In this document: piece by piece, positions 26,501 to 41,500 of the stretch
How positions within the stretch are numbered: position 1 is the stretch's first letter
Layout of the letters: the number at the start of each line of letters is the position of its first letter
Assembly: GCF_902686445.1 (NCBI RefSeq)
Contig: NC_062227.1
Span: forward strand, 24,482,777 to 24,546,776
Source of the DNA: Sciurus carolinensis
Taxonomy: Eukaryota > Chordata > Mammalia > Rodentia > Sciuridae
Length of the DNA stretch: 64,000 bases
Direction: 5' to 3'
The notes under the pieces: generated by a model
What the model saw: the letters and a program-made list of their open reading frames with translations, nothing else
Databases searched by the model: none
Told to the model about the DNA's origin: nothing
Translations under genes and position numbers: made by a program

Positions 26501-29500
26501 ATCAAACTTACTTGGAAACTGCCTTCAAGGATCAGGCAGCTGTTGGTAGGGGATGGAATTCTCCCCCACACAGACCTCTGGGGCAGTGTCCACTCAATGC
26601 CCACCTGCTGATGAGCCCCCTCTTTCTGAGGGGCACACAGATGAGTGTAGGTGTTAGGGGACTTTCACAATTCCTATGTGTCTTTATAATTACAAAACTC
26701 TTTAAGAATTTTTTTAACAAAACAAAAACTAATCCCAACTCTCCCCTTCCATGCCCCCATGGGAGGATGCTGACTTCTAAATTAATCATTTTCAAGTCCA
26801 CCTGCTAAAGGCATTTTATGTCTGCTGGAGCCCTTGGCTTCTGGCTGGGGACATGGTCATGGAAGTGTGCCCACTTGGCTTTGAGTCACTCCACCTGCAC
26901 ACTGGGCACTATGCACCCGTCTGTGTCCCACGTTCTGCATCTGTAGAGCAGAGATGCAGTCTCTCAGGGTTGTGGTAACAGTTAAGTGAATTATTGTGTG
27001 TGGGTGTTCACTGCTTCTCAAAGGTGGGAGTAGCATCCTTGCATACCCACGTTGCCTCTCCAGGTTTAGTTCTTGTAAAGCACACCTGTAATGTTTGCTC
27101 AATTAAAATTGCTGCTGTGTGACCCAGACTTGCACTTGAATGCATGCATTGTGTGATGGTAACCTTGAATGAATTGTAAGCCTAAGGGGAAAAATAAAGT
27201 TGAGCAAAAAAAATTCTTCATGGAGACACTGGCTAGATAGTGTTACATCATTTGTAGTTTAAGAATACTGCAAAGGCCAGGCACTGCTATGCAGGCCTGT
27301 AAGCTCAGCAACTCTTGAGGCTGAGGCTGAGGCAGGAGGATTGCAAGATCATACCAGCTTCAGTAACTTAGCGAGGCCCTAAGCAACTTAGCAAGACCTT
27401 GTGTCAAAATAATATATTTTTTTTAAAAAAAGAGTACTGTATGCATGCATGGGATGCCACTAAATATTGTATGCTGTCCCGTGACATAGCCATTAAGTTT
27501 TTTGGGGTATGTTTCCACCTTTAAAATGAAACAAGCAACTGGAATACGGTGCTCATGGCCCAGTTTGGTAAGTTGACTGAAAATCCCTGAATTGCACGAT
27601 TAAAATGGCTGAATTTTGTGGCATCGATGAAGATGTTTAAAAAATTGAAAAAAAGAAATATGTTTCTGTGCTCATGGAAAATTGAGCAGTTGATTTTTCA
27701 ATATATTGGGAAGAATGAATCCTATAATGTGCAAAACTGCCTTCACCAAAACAGACGCTGCCCTTCTTTTGCAGTCCTGCCTCTCTGGTTATTATCGAGT
27801 CGATGGAATACTCTTTGGAGGAATTTGTCAGCCCTGCGAATGCCATGGCCACGCATCAGAGTGTGATGTTCACGGAGTTTGCTTGGTGAGTTTCTTGCTC
27901 CAAACTCCAAGTGTCCCCTCCCACCCAACCCAGAACTTTGTGTGGTATAAAAGTGATTTTTAAAAATGCTTCCTTCACAGAATTGCCCAGATACCAAAGG
28001 AAATTTGCAGTTCAAAATCATGTCTTGAAACATTTCCTATCTTCTTTTTTTTAAACCTTTTTTAGAAAAAGCAAAGTCACTTTATTGGAACAGGTTGAGC
28101 ATCCCTATTCTGAAAATTTGAGTATTAGAAAATGCTCCAAAATCTGAAACTTTCTGAGCAATGACATAAAGCCCCAAGTGGAAACTTCCACACCTGACCT
28201 TTTGTAAGTAGTCAAAGTGCAGGCATACTGAAATTATCTTATAGCTTTACCTTCAGGCTCTGTATTTAAAGTGTATATGAAACATGAATTAATGTCATGT
28301 TTAGATCACATCCCCATGATACCACATTGTATATATGCAAATATTCTAAAATTCAAACCACTTTTGGTCTCAAGATTCCTTTTCACTCAACCTGCAGTGA
28401 AAAAGGAATATGGAATATCTTGTCATTTTTTTAGTATTAGAACAATGAAAAGTAATTACTTAGTAAAGTTATAAAGCAATATGTAAGTAAAGTTGTCCAC
28501 TGATTAAATACAAAGGATTCATTTTACAAACGGAAGTGCTAGGTTCTCCAACATTATGTTACATAGTACAAAAGGAATAATATCACACTCATTTGTACAC
28601 TATATAATGCTTTACAATTACTTTGGATAAACTCTACAAACAAGTATCTCTTTCATAAGCAATGTGAGTTGAAACAGGGCTTACCAAATATGTAATTTTG
28701 AGGATGAATGTTCAGGGCAGATACAGGGAGAGACTTGTTTTTTTGCTTCAGTGAGGAATTTTTTTAGCCCCTCTGCCTTGAAGACAGGCCACCCTCTGGG
28801 TTCTAATAGACTCACTCCTCAGAGGTGGAGTGAATGTGTGTGCCAATAGACTATGCCCTATTCACGAGGCAGGGAAACTCACGCTTTTTCAGAAAGAGAT
28901 TGATTGAGTCCCAGAGCTAGGGAAAATTAATTACCAGAGCCCTAGAGAAGAACTGAAGCCCTGGTGCCCTGGATTGCTTATTCTCTCTAGAACCTCATTT
29001 TTCTGTCTTTGGTAAGGAAAGCCCCATTTTGCTCTGTGTTCCTTTATCCCTGTGGGGTAGGCGTCTGTAGGAAGTACTTGAAGTGGTGGCTTGCAGGCAG
29101 ACTTGGTCCCTCTAGGATGGGTTCCTCAGGGGCACAGCTTCCGGCAGCTTGGGGATGTTACTGTGTTTTTCACTTCTCTTCCTTTGCCAATCGGGTTTGC
29201 AAGGCCAGCTTCTCAAACCTCCTGCCAGTGTTTCCAGATGGTGGGTGTATAGCTAGTGACTTTAAGCACAGCTAATCTGAAAGTGTATATTTCTCATGCT
29301 TCTGTAAATATGTTTCTAGAACTACATACTAAATATATTAACTGCATACTAAATATACTCATTTTTAAATGAATAGTATGTATTTAGTATGTTTAATAGT
29401 AACTGTCCTTAAAGTTCTTCTTACAATAAATATTGATGATGATTTTTTAGAGTTTTAACCATTTTTGAGGGAACAGTTTAAGATTTAGAGGAGAATTGCA

Positions 29501-32500
29501 AGCATGAAACAGAATTCCCAGCTGACCTTTACCCAACATCCCAAGTGCTAACGTCTCGCATAGCCAGAGTAGTTATCAAAACTAAGACCTTCACACGGGC
29601 ACCATGTGCTCCCCTAAACCACACACCTCATTCCTACTACACCAGTGTCCCCACTCTTCTCCTTGTCCTTTCTGGGAGCAAAGCTAGGAGCCCACATGGC
29701 ACTCTGTGGCCTTGTCTCCTCAACCTCCTCTGGACAGTTCCTCAGTCTTCTTTGTGACCCTGGTATGCTTGAAGTGCGGAAGAGCGTGGTGGACCTTCTG
29801 TGGAAGGGCCTCAGCTGGGGCTTGTCTCTTGTTCTGTGTTTTGGTCAGCCTTTTTTGTCACTGTGACCAAAAGACATGACAAGAACAATTAGAGGAGGAA
29901 AAGTTTATTTGGGGGCTCATGGTTTCAGAGGTCTCTGTCCATAGACAGTGGCAAAGCTCTGGGCCAGAGGCGAGGCAGAACATCAAGGCCGAAGAGTGTA
30001 GAGGAGGAAAGCAGCTTAGTACACGGCCACCAGGAAGGAGAGAGAGCTTTCCTCAACACAGACAAAATATAAACTCCAAGGGCACACCCCCAGCAAACCA
30101 TCTTCTTCAACCATACCCCACCTGCCTACAGTTACCATCCAGTTAATCCCTATCAGGGAATGAATGCACCGATTAGGTTAAGATTTTCGTAACCCAATCA
30201 TTTCACCACTAAACTTTCTTGCATTTTTGTACACATAAGCTTTTGGGAACACCTCATATCTAATCTACAACACTTTGCTATGACTGGTTTGAGGTTTTGT
30301 ACTGTACATTATTACCAGAGGACATGGAGGTAATAATGTACCATCTCAGACAAGCCACAGGTACATGGGCCTTCCTCCTGGGGCTGTTAGCCTGTGTCCC
30401 TCAGATAAAATGATGTCTGCCAGGCCTTTCCACTGTCACGTTACCACTTTTCCCTTTTAAACAATTAAATTTGATTTAATTTGGTGGGGATTTTTTGCGG
30501 GGGGAGTAGTAAAATAAGAAAAAATTAGGGGGGATATTAAGGAAATATAAAGACTTGATACTATCATTGGTTTAATCTGACTTTGCTTATTTTTTTTCTA
30601 TTCTGTTTTGAAAAGAACTGCTTTCCCCAAAGAGAAAGAAGGCTCAGTTTTGCCCATTGAGTAAAGAGAACATTCTACAGACATATTAGAAATGAATATA
30701 AGCAAGCATTTTTAAAGGAAATTGTGTTTATTTTGCATAATACTTTTAACTTGAACAAATAGCCGTTTACCAAAGCCCATTGCATTTTGAATGATTTTTG
30801 TTAACGATGGAAACTGAGGTCACATGGGGGATGGGAAGAACAAATGGGTCTATGACGTTGCAGCATGAGCATCACCTGGGAGCTTGTTAGAAATGCAGTC
30901 ACTCATACCCCACCCCAATCTCAGCGCCTGAATCAGAATCTACAGGTAACCCAGGTGATATGTTATCCACCTATGAGCCCTGGTCACTCTGGTCTGGGAT
31001 AATCCTAAATAAAACTGGCAAAACCCTGGCATAAAATGGAGGTAATTCTAGGCATTTTTAGGACCCATTTGAATTTAATATCTGGAAATACTTTCATAAG
31101 TTTCAAGAATTATAGAAATATATGTAGTTTAGTTAAGTCGTTGAATGGAAAATGACCAAAGTATGTAAAAATGAGGAGCCACCAAAAAGAGAGGCACATG
31201 GGGGCTCTGGAGCCAAGTTCAGGCAGGCTGGGGGAAGTGACAGAGCAAGCACTAGCAGCTGTCAGTACAGGATGGGGACCTGCGGAGACCGAGTCAAGAG
31301 AAAGAGGAACCTGGCTAAGCGTGCGCAGGAGAGGGCTGCCATTAGTGCGACTGCCCAGATGATTAGTGCTGCCCTGTCCTTGGCCTTCATACCTGGCCCA
31401 TCTCCTTTCTCCTGTCCTGTATACCTTTGTCCACAAGCAGAACATTCCACACTATGAAACAAACTTTAAGGCTCAAAGTTATTAGAAATATTATGTAAAC
31501 TTACCTCCAAGCTACATGTATGTGAATCAAATCAGTTTTGTGTCTGGACTTGGATCCCATCCCAGAGATACCTCACTATACTTATGCGAATGCATTATGT
31601 TTATGCAGAGTCCCTAATCTGAAAAATTCCAAATCCAAAATGCTCTGGTCCCAAACATTTTTGGATAAGGGGTGCCCAACTTTTACCACTTTTCTGCAGC
31701 CCAAAGAACTGTTTTTATCATTTTTCCAATTAGGTGTGCTTGCTGACAACATCTCTTTTGTCTGTCTGAAAAAGACTTTAAAAATCCTTCAATTTTGAAA
31801 TCGATTTTTGCAGATTTTTCTTTGAGCACTCCAAAGTTGTCCTGTTGGCTTTGGCCCATCTTGTCTCAAATGAGAAGTTGCTGCTCATTCTTATGTATGT
31901 CAGGCCATGTGTTGTTCTTTTTTTTCCCCTGCCTGCTTTTAAGATTTTTCTCCTCTTCCCTGGTTTTGAACCACCTTGATGTGGTTTCTAATCCTTTTCC
32001 TGCTTGGAGTTTGTTGAGCTTCTAGAATCTGTGGGTTTGTCTTAACGGATTTTGAAATCTTGAGACTAAATCTCTTTTCTGCCTTCCCCTGTCCTGCTCT
32101 CCCCCTGATGATCCCTTTGCACGTGATGTTGCCCCATGATGACTGAGGCTGGGTCCTTTCCAGTTATTTACCCCCCTCAAGTTGGAGCTTCTATTGCGAT
32201 CTTCAAATTATTGGTCTTTCTGCCACAGTGTCTAATCATTCAATCTTTCATTTTGATTATGGTCTTTCCTCAGTTCAGAAGGTTCCCTTAGGTCCTATTT
32301 CTTATCTTGCCTTTCTTTCTTCCCTGTGTTTGTTTCCTTTTCAGTCTGTGAAAATGTATGACTTTAAAATTTTTTACCATAATATTATTACATATTTATG
32401 GCATACAGTATGTTAATTCAATACATGTAATAGTATGCCATGATCAAATTGGGGTAGTGAGCATTTATTTTCATCTTCCCAAACACTTGCTATTTTTATG

Positions 32501-35500
32501 TGCTGGGAACTTTTGGACTTTTTGAATTATTTTGAAATATAGACAACAAATATGCTACTGTGCTATAAAACACCAGAAGTAATTCCTCTTGCCTAACTTC
32601 ATTTCCTAACATCTTTCTATCTTCCCTCCTCTTCCTGGTCTCTCATGACCACTCTTCTCTCTTCTATGAGATCAACGTTTTTAGTATCCAGACGTGAATA
32701 TTGTTCCATCCATGTTTGTCTTTCGGTGCCTGGTTCATTTAAATTAACACAGGGTCCCCCAGTTAGTTTTTGAAATGCCTGAGGATTCCATCAGCTTTGC
32801 AACTTCTGGGTATATTTCTAATGACTCATTTTTCTTCTGATTATGGATCAGTGCTCCTAGTTGTTTTTAGCTCCCATTTGTCAAAACCTTATATTTGGAA
32901 ATAATTTTAAATTTACCCCAAAGTTGTAAGAATAAGAATAGTGCTTGGAACATCTACCACTTACCCAAATTCCACTATTGTTAAGCTGTCCTTTATTTGC
33001 TTTATTAGTCTATTTATCTATCTATCTAGTTGAGATATTTTCTTAAACTTCTTGGGAAAAAGTCACCTATGGCCATTATCTTTAAGTATTTCAGTGTGCA
33101 TGTCCTGAGAATAAGAATATTCTTATATTCATGTTACATTTATCAATGTAAGTAAATTTAACATTGATTACTCTCCTTTTTCTAATCTGCCATCCATTTT
33201 TCACTTCTGCCCAGGGACTCAACTCTGCCTTGGACAGCAGCATTTTCCCCTTCAGTATAGACCTCCATGTGGGACTGGATATTGCATTTTATTGTCATGT
33301 TCCTTCAGAATTCTTTAATCTGAAATATTCCCTCAGCTTTTACTTGTCTTTTATTACATTGTCACTATGAAGAATAGAATCCACATTTTAAAAAACAGAG
33401 CATCCTTCATTTGGGGTTCTTTTGTTGTTTTCTCATGAAGAGAGTTAAGCATTTCAGTTCAGAATGCTTGATCAGTGATGGTGTCTGTCTCAGACACCCC
33501 CAGGAGAAGCTCACCGTGTCTGTCTTCCCCTTACTAATAATTCTACTATTCATTCCTTTTGCAATTAGTAAGCAGCCTGAGGGAGACACTTCTCCATACT
33601 TTTATTGATGCATTATATTTTTACATAATGGTGGGATTCGTTGTTACATATTCCAACATGTGCATAATATAACAATTAAATTTGGTCCCGGTATTTCCCC
33701 TTTCCCTGTCCTTCTCCCTCCTCCTGGTCCCTTTCCTCAGCTCTACTGATCTCCCTTCAATTTTCATGAGATCCCCCAACACTTTCTTTCTTTTCCTTTT
33801 TCCTCTCTAGTTTCCACATATGGGAGAAAAAACATACAATCCTTGACTTTCTGAGTTGGGCTTATTTCACTTAACATAATGTTCTTAAGTTCTATCCATT
33901 TTCCTGCAAATGACATCATTTCATTTTTCTTTATGACTGAATAAAACTCCAATACACACACACACACACACACACACACCCCATTTTCTTTATCCATTCA
34001 TCCATTGACAGACACCTAGGGCTGGTTCTGTAGTTCAGCTCTTGTGAATTGTGCTGCTGTAAACATGGGTATGCATGGATCACTGTAGTGTGCTGACTTG
34101 AATTCTTTAGGATAAATACTGAGGTGTGGTATAGTGAGCCATATGGTGATTTCGTTCTTAGTCTTTTGAGGAATAAAGGAGATACTTTAAGGGCATGCAA
34201 AAGTCCTGTTCCTCATCAGAATCCCCGCTTCAATTGAGCAGTCCAATGAACTTGCCTACCCAGTACTTACAGTCAGATGTGCACAAGGATGACCCTCAAG
34301 CCAAGCCCCTCTGCCATCCTTCTCAGGGGCATGAGGCAGCCTGCTGCTAAGAACCTCCCCCGCCCCTATGTGTTCACTTACTCATCTGCTCGTCATCTCT
34401 CTGGACTCATGGATTCCAAACATGCCCAGTGGCCCCTGGGAACATATCCAGTCATTTTTTATTGCATGATGCATATTGTTCAACATATTGGTGATATGTT
34501 GCTGAGTTTGTGGATTATTTTGCTTTCTTTTAAAGCAAAGAGTTTATTCTGGCGGGCAGTGAAACGATAGCAAGTCAGATTGGTGGTTTCAAGGATTGTT
34601 TTAAGCTTTTTAATAGTGGATTTAGATAGCCTTTACTCTGCGGCAGGTTTCTCTTGGGGTCTCTATGGAGAGGTCTGGATATCTCTCAGGTTGTTTCCTC
34701 ACTGACTGGTCAGAATTCTGATGTCCCTCAGCTCTGTGTTCTGAATTATTCCTCTTACAGCTCCGCTGTGTTGCTTTGGCCAATTGGAGTTCCATTCTAC
34801 ACAAAAGCAGCTTAGTATTTAATAGCTATTCAAAGGGGGTCTGGCAGACAGATTCCCAGAGCTTTTTCTCTACAAACACCCAGTGTTCATCCCCAGATCC
34901 CCCCTGGGCCAACCCCTTCAAACCAAGACCTCTGCCCCCTCCTCTCAGCCAGACTTCCCTGCTCTGTCTGGGCTGCCCTTTCCTAGCAAGTGTCTCCAGC
35001 AGAAATGTGATCGTAGGAGTCGCCTGGTTTGCCTCCTTCTCCAAGCGTCATGGGCCTGTGCTTGCTGTTGGAAAGTGCCAGAAAACAGTTGTTTGATACA
35101 TTTTGCTCCACTTTTCTGTTTCCTATAGGTAGAGGAGTTTGGTACCAGTTAGTCTGACAAGGTCAGGTTGAAAGTTCTTAGGTCCCTCATTCATAGAAGT
35201 TACATTTTTAAAAATTAGCCAATCTGAAAACACTCTGTAACTCGTTTTAACATTTTGTCTTTTGTTGTTAACTTGGACTTCAGGCCCTTTGTAGATGAAT
35301 CTGAAAATTCTTTAAAGACACCTGGGCTGATTCCCCTTTCCATGCATGTGTTCTAGGCATGTGCCCACAACACCACTGGGGACCACTGTGAGCGGTGCCT
35401 GCCTGGCTTCTATGGGTTGCCTTCCCGTGGGACTCCTGGGGACTGCCAGCCTTGTGCCTGTCCTCTCTCCACAGCTTCCAACAAGTAAGTCTCATGCCTC

Positions 35501-38500
35501 CGCTAGCAGGTCCTGCCTGGCCTGACCACTAGGGTGTGTCCTAATGTCTCAGAGGGAGCCTGTGTGTAATCTGTGTGAATTTTGCTTAGCAGTCATGGAT
35601 TCAGACTAGAGAGGGGGATGAAATATCTTCTTTAAAGAAAGTTTGACTTATTCAGTTATGCCAGAAAAGGTATATGATAGCAAGGACCTATGCATACTTT
35701 CTTCTTCTTGGTCACCATTTCTTGTACAAATACACATTTTGTGCCTCCTCCTAGGCTAGCAGGTAAGAGGGGCTTCAGAGATGATTAAGATATGGTTCCT
35801 GGGCTTAGTGAGTTTTTGATCTAATGACCAAAATTTGAAAATATGAGGCTGAGAGGTCTGAATTAATTAATCAGTACAACAAATATTTATTAAGTGCCTG
35901 CTGTATACGGGTGTCACAGTAGATGTTCTAAGTAGCAAACCATTCATCCATAGCTCCTGGTCCCAGGGATTCAGGAGTGGTCAGGACTGAAGTGGTGACC
36001 TGTCCACCAGATGGGGGGTGGAGAGGGGATAAGGGAAAGCAGTACTGAGCCTTTCTGGGTGGGTGTAGGAATGACTGAGGAAGTGCTACTCTCAGACCTG
36101 AAGGAGGAGGAATTCAAGAGGCAACATAGGACATTCCAGGCAGGAGGACTCAAGTGTGCCTAGGCATGGCCATGTGAATGTTTGCATCCTGTTTGAGTAA
36201 TTGCAAATGGGCCTTGAGCAGAAGGTAGAGGGGGAGGTTAAATAGACATATTCAGCTTGGCATTATTTGTCTTTTCAGGGCATGCATGTCCTATAGGCCA
36301 GTGGTTTTAAATCTTCTTTCCCTCTCTTATTTTCCTCCATCCACTCCAAATCCCACAGGGATTTTTAAAAAAACTCTAGCATATAAAATGATATGGTATT
36401 AGGTTGTTTTCTGTTGCTAAGATAAAATACCTAAGGCTGGGTAACTTATAAAGAAAAGAGATTTATTTAGCTTACTGGTCTGGAGATTCAAGTGTCTGAC
36501 ACTAACTCCAGGTAAGGACTTGATGGCATCAGTGTTGTGGGAATGTGTGTGACAGGAGAGACTACAGGGTGAGATAGTACATCAGAGACAGAGGCAGGGG
36601 GAGGGAAAGAGAGAATATTAGGGGTCAGACTCCATTCTCTCAAGAAACTAACTCAGGGTCCCAAGAGCACCCCCTTAATCCCTTCCAAGGGTAGTTTCCT
36701 AATTACCTAACCAACTCCTACTAAGTCCCACCTCTTAAAGGCCACCCTGGGGATCAAACTTCCAAAACACGAAACTTTGGGATGCACTTAAACCATACCC
36801 AAACCTCAGATGCCATTGGGTTCTCTCATAAAGATGTGGTCAGGGTACTGTAAACTGGCCACACACAGGCTCCCCTAAACTCAGGAATGGGCTCTGAAGG
36901 GATCTCAATCAGCAGTGGTGATCTTTGTGGAGACACAGGACCCTCCTAACAATACTGTGTTTGAGTGGACCTTCTCCTGCCCTTTCATTGGCTGAGCTTT
37001 GCAGAGGTGGAAGGTCCTTAGAGCAAGGGGAACCCCATGGACCAGGAACATCTGAGCAGGCTTCCTGGAGGAAGCAGTGGCCGAGTTGGGAGATGGGGAT
37101 AAACTGATTGACCCAGACAGAAATGGGGAGCAGAAAGCACATTGCAGGCTGAAGGACAGAGCAGCAGGGAGCAGTGAGTGCCCCTTCCCCAGAACATGGG
37201 ACAAGAAACCAAGGAGGCTCATAGGCTGGGCTGGGTGGCAAAGACCCTGAGTTTGGGGTTAAGGGCTGAGAACATGTGGAAAGTTTGTAAAGACAGGAGT
37301 AGTGAAAAATCAGTATTATAAATATTTAGCAATTGGCAACATCACCTGGAAAATTGCATTCATTTCTAATGTTTTAACAGTTTCAGTCCCACCTGCCATC
37401 TCAATGGAGACGAAGTAGTCTGTGACCAGTGTGCTCCAGGTTACTCAGGAGCTTGGTGCGAGAGGTACTCTGTATCACCCCATTGGTTTCAAAAGACAGC
37501 ATTAATATTATTTTCTAAATTTGATATAAATTTTATGTGCTTATTTTTAACTACTTTTTAAAATTTTAATTGACACACAATAACTGTACATATTCATTTT
37601 GTGTGCACAATGTGTAATGATCAAATTGTTTTTAAATATGTAGTTAAGTGTGGTTTTGGAGTATGGTTGTATAATTATTATTAATAGAAACATAGAGAAA
37701 ACCCAGTATATCTGTTAAAAACATTAATGTTAAGACTTGCTGGGAGTTTTTAGACGATAGTAATCTTCTCCTGGAACTCATCTCAGTTCACACCAAGAAG
37801 AATATAGAAACAGCGAGGAGCCAGGACTTAACGATTCACATGTTTGAGTGTGCCATGGCTCCAGAAAATAATAAAGGCATTAGGTGGTTTGATTTAATAG
37901 TCGGTCTTCCTGTTCCTGAAAGCCAGTGTTTTTTCCCATGGGTAAGTCTCAGTGCCCAATTCTGGCTCAGCCCTTCAAGAGCTGAGTGACACCCCAGTTG
38001 GCCATGGTGGGCTAGAGTTGGCCCTGGAGGTGGTATCCACCCACTGGATTTATGCCTCATTTTGGACATGCTCCTGTTCATGACGAGGGGTGAAGACAAT
38101 CTGTAACTCTCTGAATGTGGAGTCACATTCTTTCCACAGTAAATCTTAGGGAAAAGAGCCAGTCTGATTTATTAGCCATTCAGGAAGTCCCTGCAGAGTG
38201 GGATAGTGTCTTGAGTAATTGCATTTATCTGAACCTGTTTTTCATGTTGGATACAGATGCGCGGATGGTTACTATGGAAACCCAACAGTGCCTGGAGAAT
38301 CCTGTGTACCGTGTGACTGCAACGGGAACGTCAACCCCTCCGAGGCTGGTCACTGTGACTCTGTCACCGGGGAATGCCTGAAGTGTGTGGGAAACACAGA
38401 CGGCCCCCACTGCGAAAGGTGTGCAGATGGGTTCTATGGGGATGCGGTGACTGCCAAAAATTGCCAAGGTGAGTGTGTGGTCTATGAGTTCAGGGTCATT

Positions 38501-41500
38501 TTATCACACCTGAATCCCCGTCCATCTCCATCATGTATCAGGAAGGGCTCAGCCCAGGAGGTGACGTTGTCTTGAATGTTGCTTGTGTTCATGCTGGGTC
38601 TCTGGTTGATCCACTGTGAACTGACAACCCAGTTCTTCCCTCTCCCCTCTTCATTGGCTTGATTAGTTGCTGTCCATGGAGGTCAGTGTCCTAGATAGCA
38701 TGCACCCTTCCATTCAAGGGGAAAGGGTTGCTTTTCAAAGTGAGCTCTGTTTGAAGTGACTCAGAGGAAGGGCGGGTGATGCCCAAAGCAGTTGTGGTTG
38801 TGGAGGAGAAGCCATGGGGCCACACGAAGCAGGTGGAATTTCAAGACATAGAGAAATCTGAAAAAATTAGCGTTCTCACTAAGATGGTGAGACTCCAAGC
38901 CTGAAATCGCTAACACAATGTTGGCACAGCTTGGTGGTCTGTTCACTAACTTCCTGACCCTCATGTTGCTTTGCTGAGTTCTACTTGGAGCCTTGAAGTT
39001 GTGAATTGTGTTGAATTCACAACACTGTGTGTTGTTCACAGTGAAGTTGATTTTCATTCACCTGTGATGACCTAGCCCTAGGACTGATAACAGCCCTCAG
39101 AATTTTTCCCTCCCCTTTGGAACAATCTGTGAGGAGTGAGTCAATACAAATGGCAATTATTAATTCTGCTAATTTCATGCAAATGCTGGTCTTACTCTGA
39201 TATTACAATATGGAGACACAAGAGGGCGTTAGTGGTACAGAAAAAGTATTTCATAGGCATCCATTTGAAAAGATTGAAAATGTTTCACAGCCCTGGGCCC
39301 ATCCAACTGCACTTCAACAGTGTGGCCACCTTAATTGGAATTATAGGGAGAGAGAGGTCAGTGGGGTACATTCTGCAGAAAGATCCAGTGAGGTGACGAC
39401 TGAAATCTGCTCACTGAATTTATCACCTGGGACATCTCTAGAGACTTAAGGAAGCAGAGCTTTAGCAGGTTAGGAACCAGGAGGACACAAAGCAAGAGTC
39501 TGGGTGGACAGATGTACTAAGAGGAAGGAAAGACTATAGGGGTGCTGGGAGATGTCCCCTCAGGTGAAGAGGTAAGAGCAGGGTGTGAGGTAAAAGACGG
39601 ATGAATGTTTGCTGAGAAGTTAGTGGAAGGTGCAAGGACGCAGCAGAAAGTCCCCAAAGGACAGCAGTGAGTGGGACCCTGGCATTTCACTGGGTTCCTA
39701 CAGAAGCTGTAGCATTAACCCACTTACACCAGGGAAAACGGAGGGCCAGGGAGAGGCGCCTCAACATAAGCAGCGTGGACCATAGTTACGGAGGCCGGAT
39801 TCCAGTGCCTTTCCCTTCCCACCCCCAGGTTCCAGCGCCACTCCTGCTGTTGCGCTGCCTCTCACTGAGCCTGGGCCTTCCGTTACCCGTCACGTTTTCC
39901 TTTCCTTTTCTTACGCTGTTATACAGGTTGATTATCCCTAATCTGAAATGCTTGGCCAGAAGTGTCCAGATTTTTAACTTTTTTCAGATTTCAGAATATG
40001 CATACACATAACGGAATGTCCTGGGGTTGGGACCCAGGTTCAAACATGAATTCGTTTACTTTTCATATGCACCTTATGCACACAGGCTGAAGGTGATTTT
40101 GTGCACCCCTTTTAGCGTGCCTGTCTTTTGACAGTGACTTCGTATATGAAGTCAGGTGTGGAATTTTCCATTCATTACATCAAGCAGTTGCTCAAAAATA
40201 TTTGGATTATGGAGCATTTCAGATTTTCAGATTAGGGATGTAGAACCTATATCATATGGACAGATGTAAGTTTTCAGACAAGCATTCACAAACAGTCCCT
40301 TGAATACTTTGTCAGTGAACATATTAAATATTATGAATATTAAATAATATGAAATATGTTAATGCTCACCTTATGAATTAAACATTTTTGGGACCTATTA
40401 AATTGCATCACTTTGAATAGCTGAGGGACTTTATAACTCTAAATGTTAATGCTATGACCAGGTAAAACTGAAATTCTAGCATGAAACTACAAATAACTCA
40501 AGATTTATAACAGGGAACTCTTCATTAAATTTTGAAATATATTCATATATGCCCTATCTGGATTGTTTTAACTGAACTTTAATGTATTATGTATATGTTT
40601 GATTGGAATGGGAGTGAATGACTAAATTGATTGAAGTTTCCATTGCATGTTTTTAATTGAAATTTACTGGCATACACTAATACCTTGTTCAAAAATAACA
40701 TGGTGCTCATGAAATTGGTCCAGGTAGTTTGCTAATTGTTATCTTAATAGCTTCAGTATTATTATCTGTTATTATCTGAATGGCTTGAATATTCTTTTCT
40801 GATAGTTCCTTCCACTAACTCTGTTTTAGTTTACTCTTCAAAAAATGCTAAATTTTATTTATTGCAAAGTAATATATACAATATACATATGTCTTATTAG
40901 GCATTTATTATATACATATTTATTTAGTTTCATGATCTGGTACATTGAGTGTTTAACATTTTGGACATTGAAGGAGCTGACTACAACTATAACCAGAAAT
41001 AACCCTTAATATGTCCTGTATATGTGTGTTAGCCTGTGATTGCCATGAGAAAGGTTCCCTTTCTGATGTGTGCCATCTTGAGACTGGACTCTGTGAATGC
41101 AAACCCCACGTGACTGGACAGCAGTGTGACCAATGCCTGGTAAGATGCTTATGGTCATTGCATGTAATTAAAATATCTGTCAGTGATATGTAATTGATGC
41201 CTTGACCTGGATTCAAAGGAAAATTGAATTCATGACACCTGGAAAAGAGCTCACTCCTGAGCATGGTTGGTACATGCTGCACCTCTCCATCTAGAGAGCA
41301 CGTGGTCACTGGGCAAAGGAGGGGAGTTGAGTCATGAATACTTTATGATCTATGGAGCAGCCTGTGTGTGATTTGGAAAACCTTCTTGTGTGCATATTCG
41401 CTTACTAAACCGCATGTTGGCTTGTGTGATTCTTCCCCTTCTGTGACATAGCCAGGCTATTATGGGCTGGACACAGGGCTTGGCTGCTTGCCCTGCAACT

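Noticed and set aside
34277..35128. Cluster of 60-106 aa open frames at the end of intron 16
   Set aside because: Frames on both strands overlap, none has a recognisable domain, and there is no conserved exon pattern.
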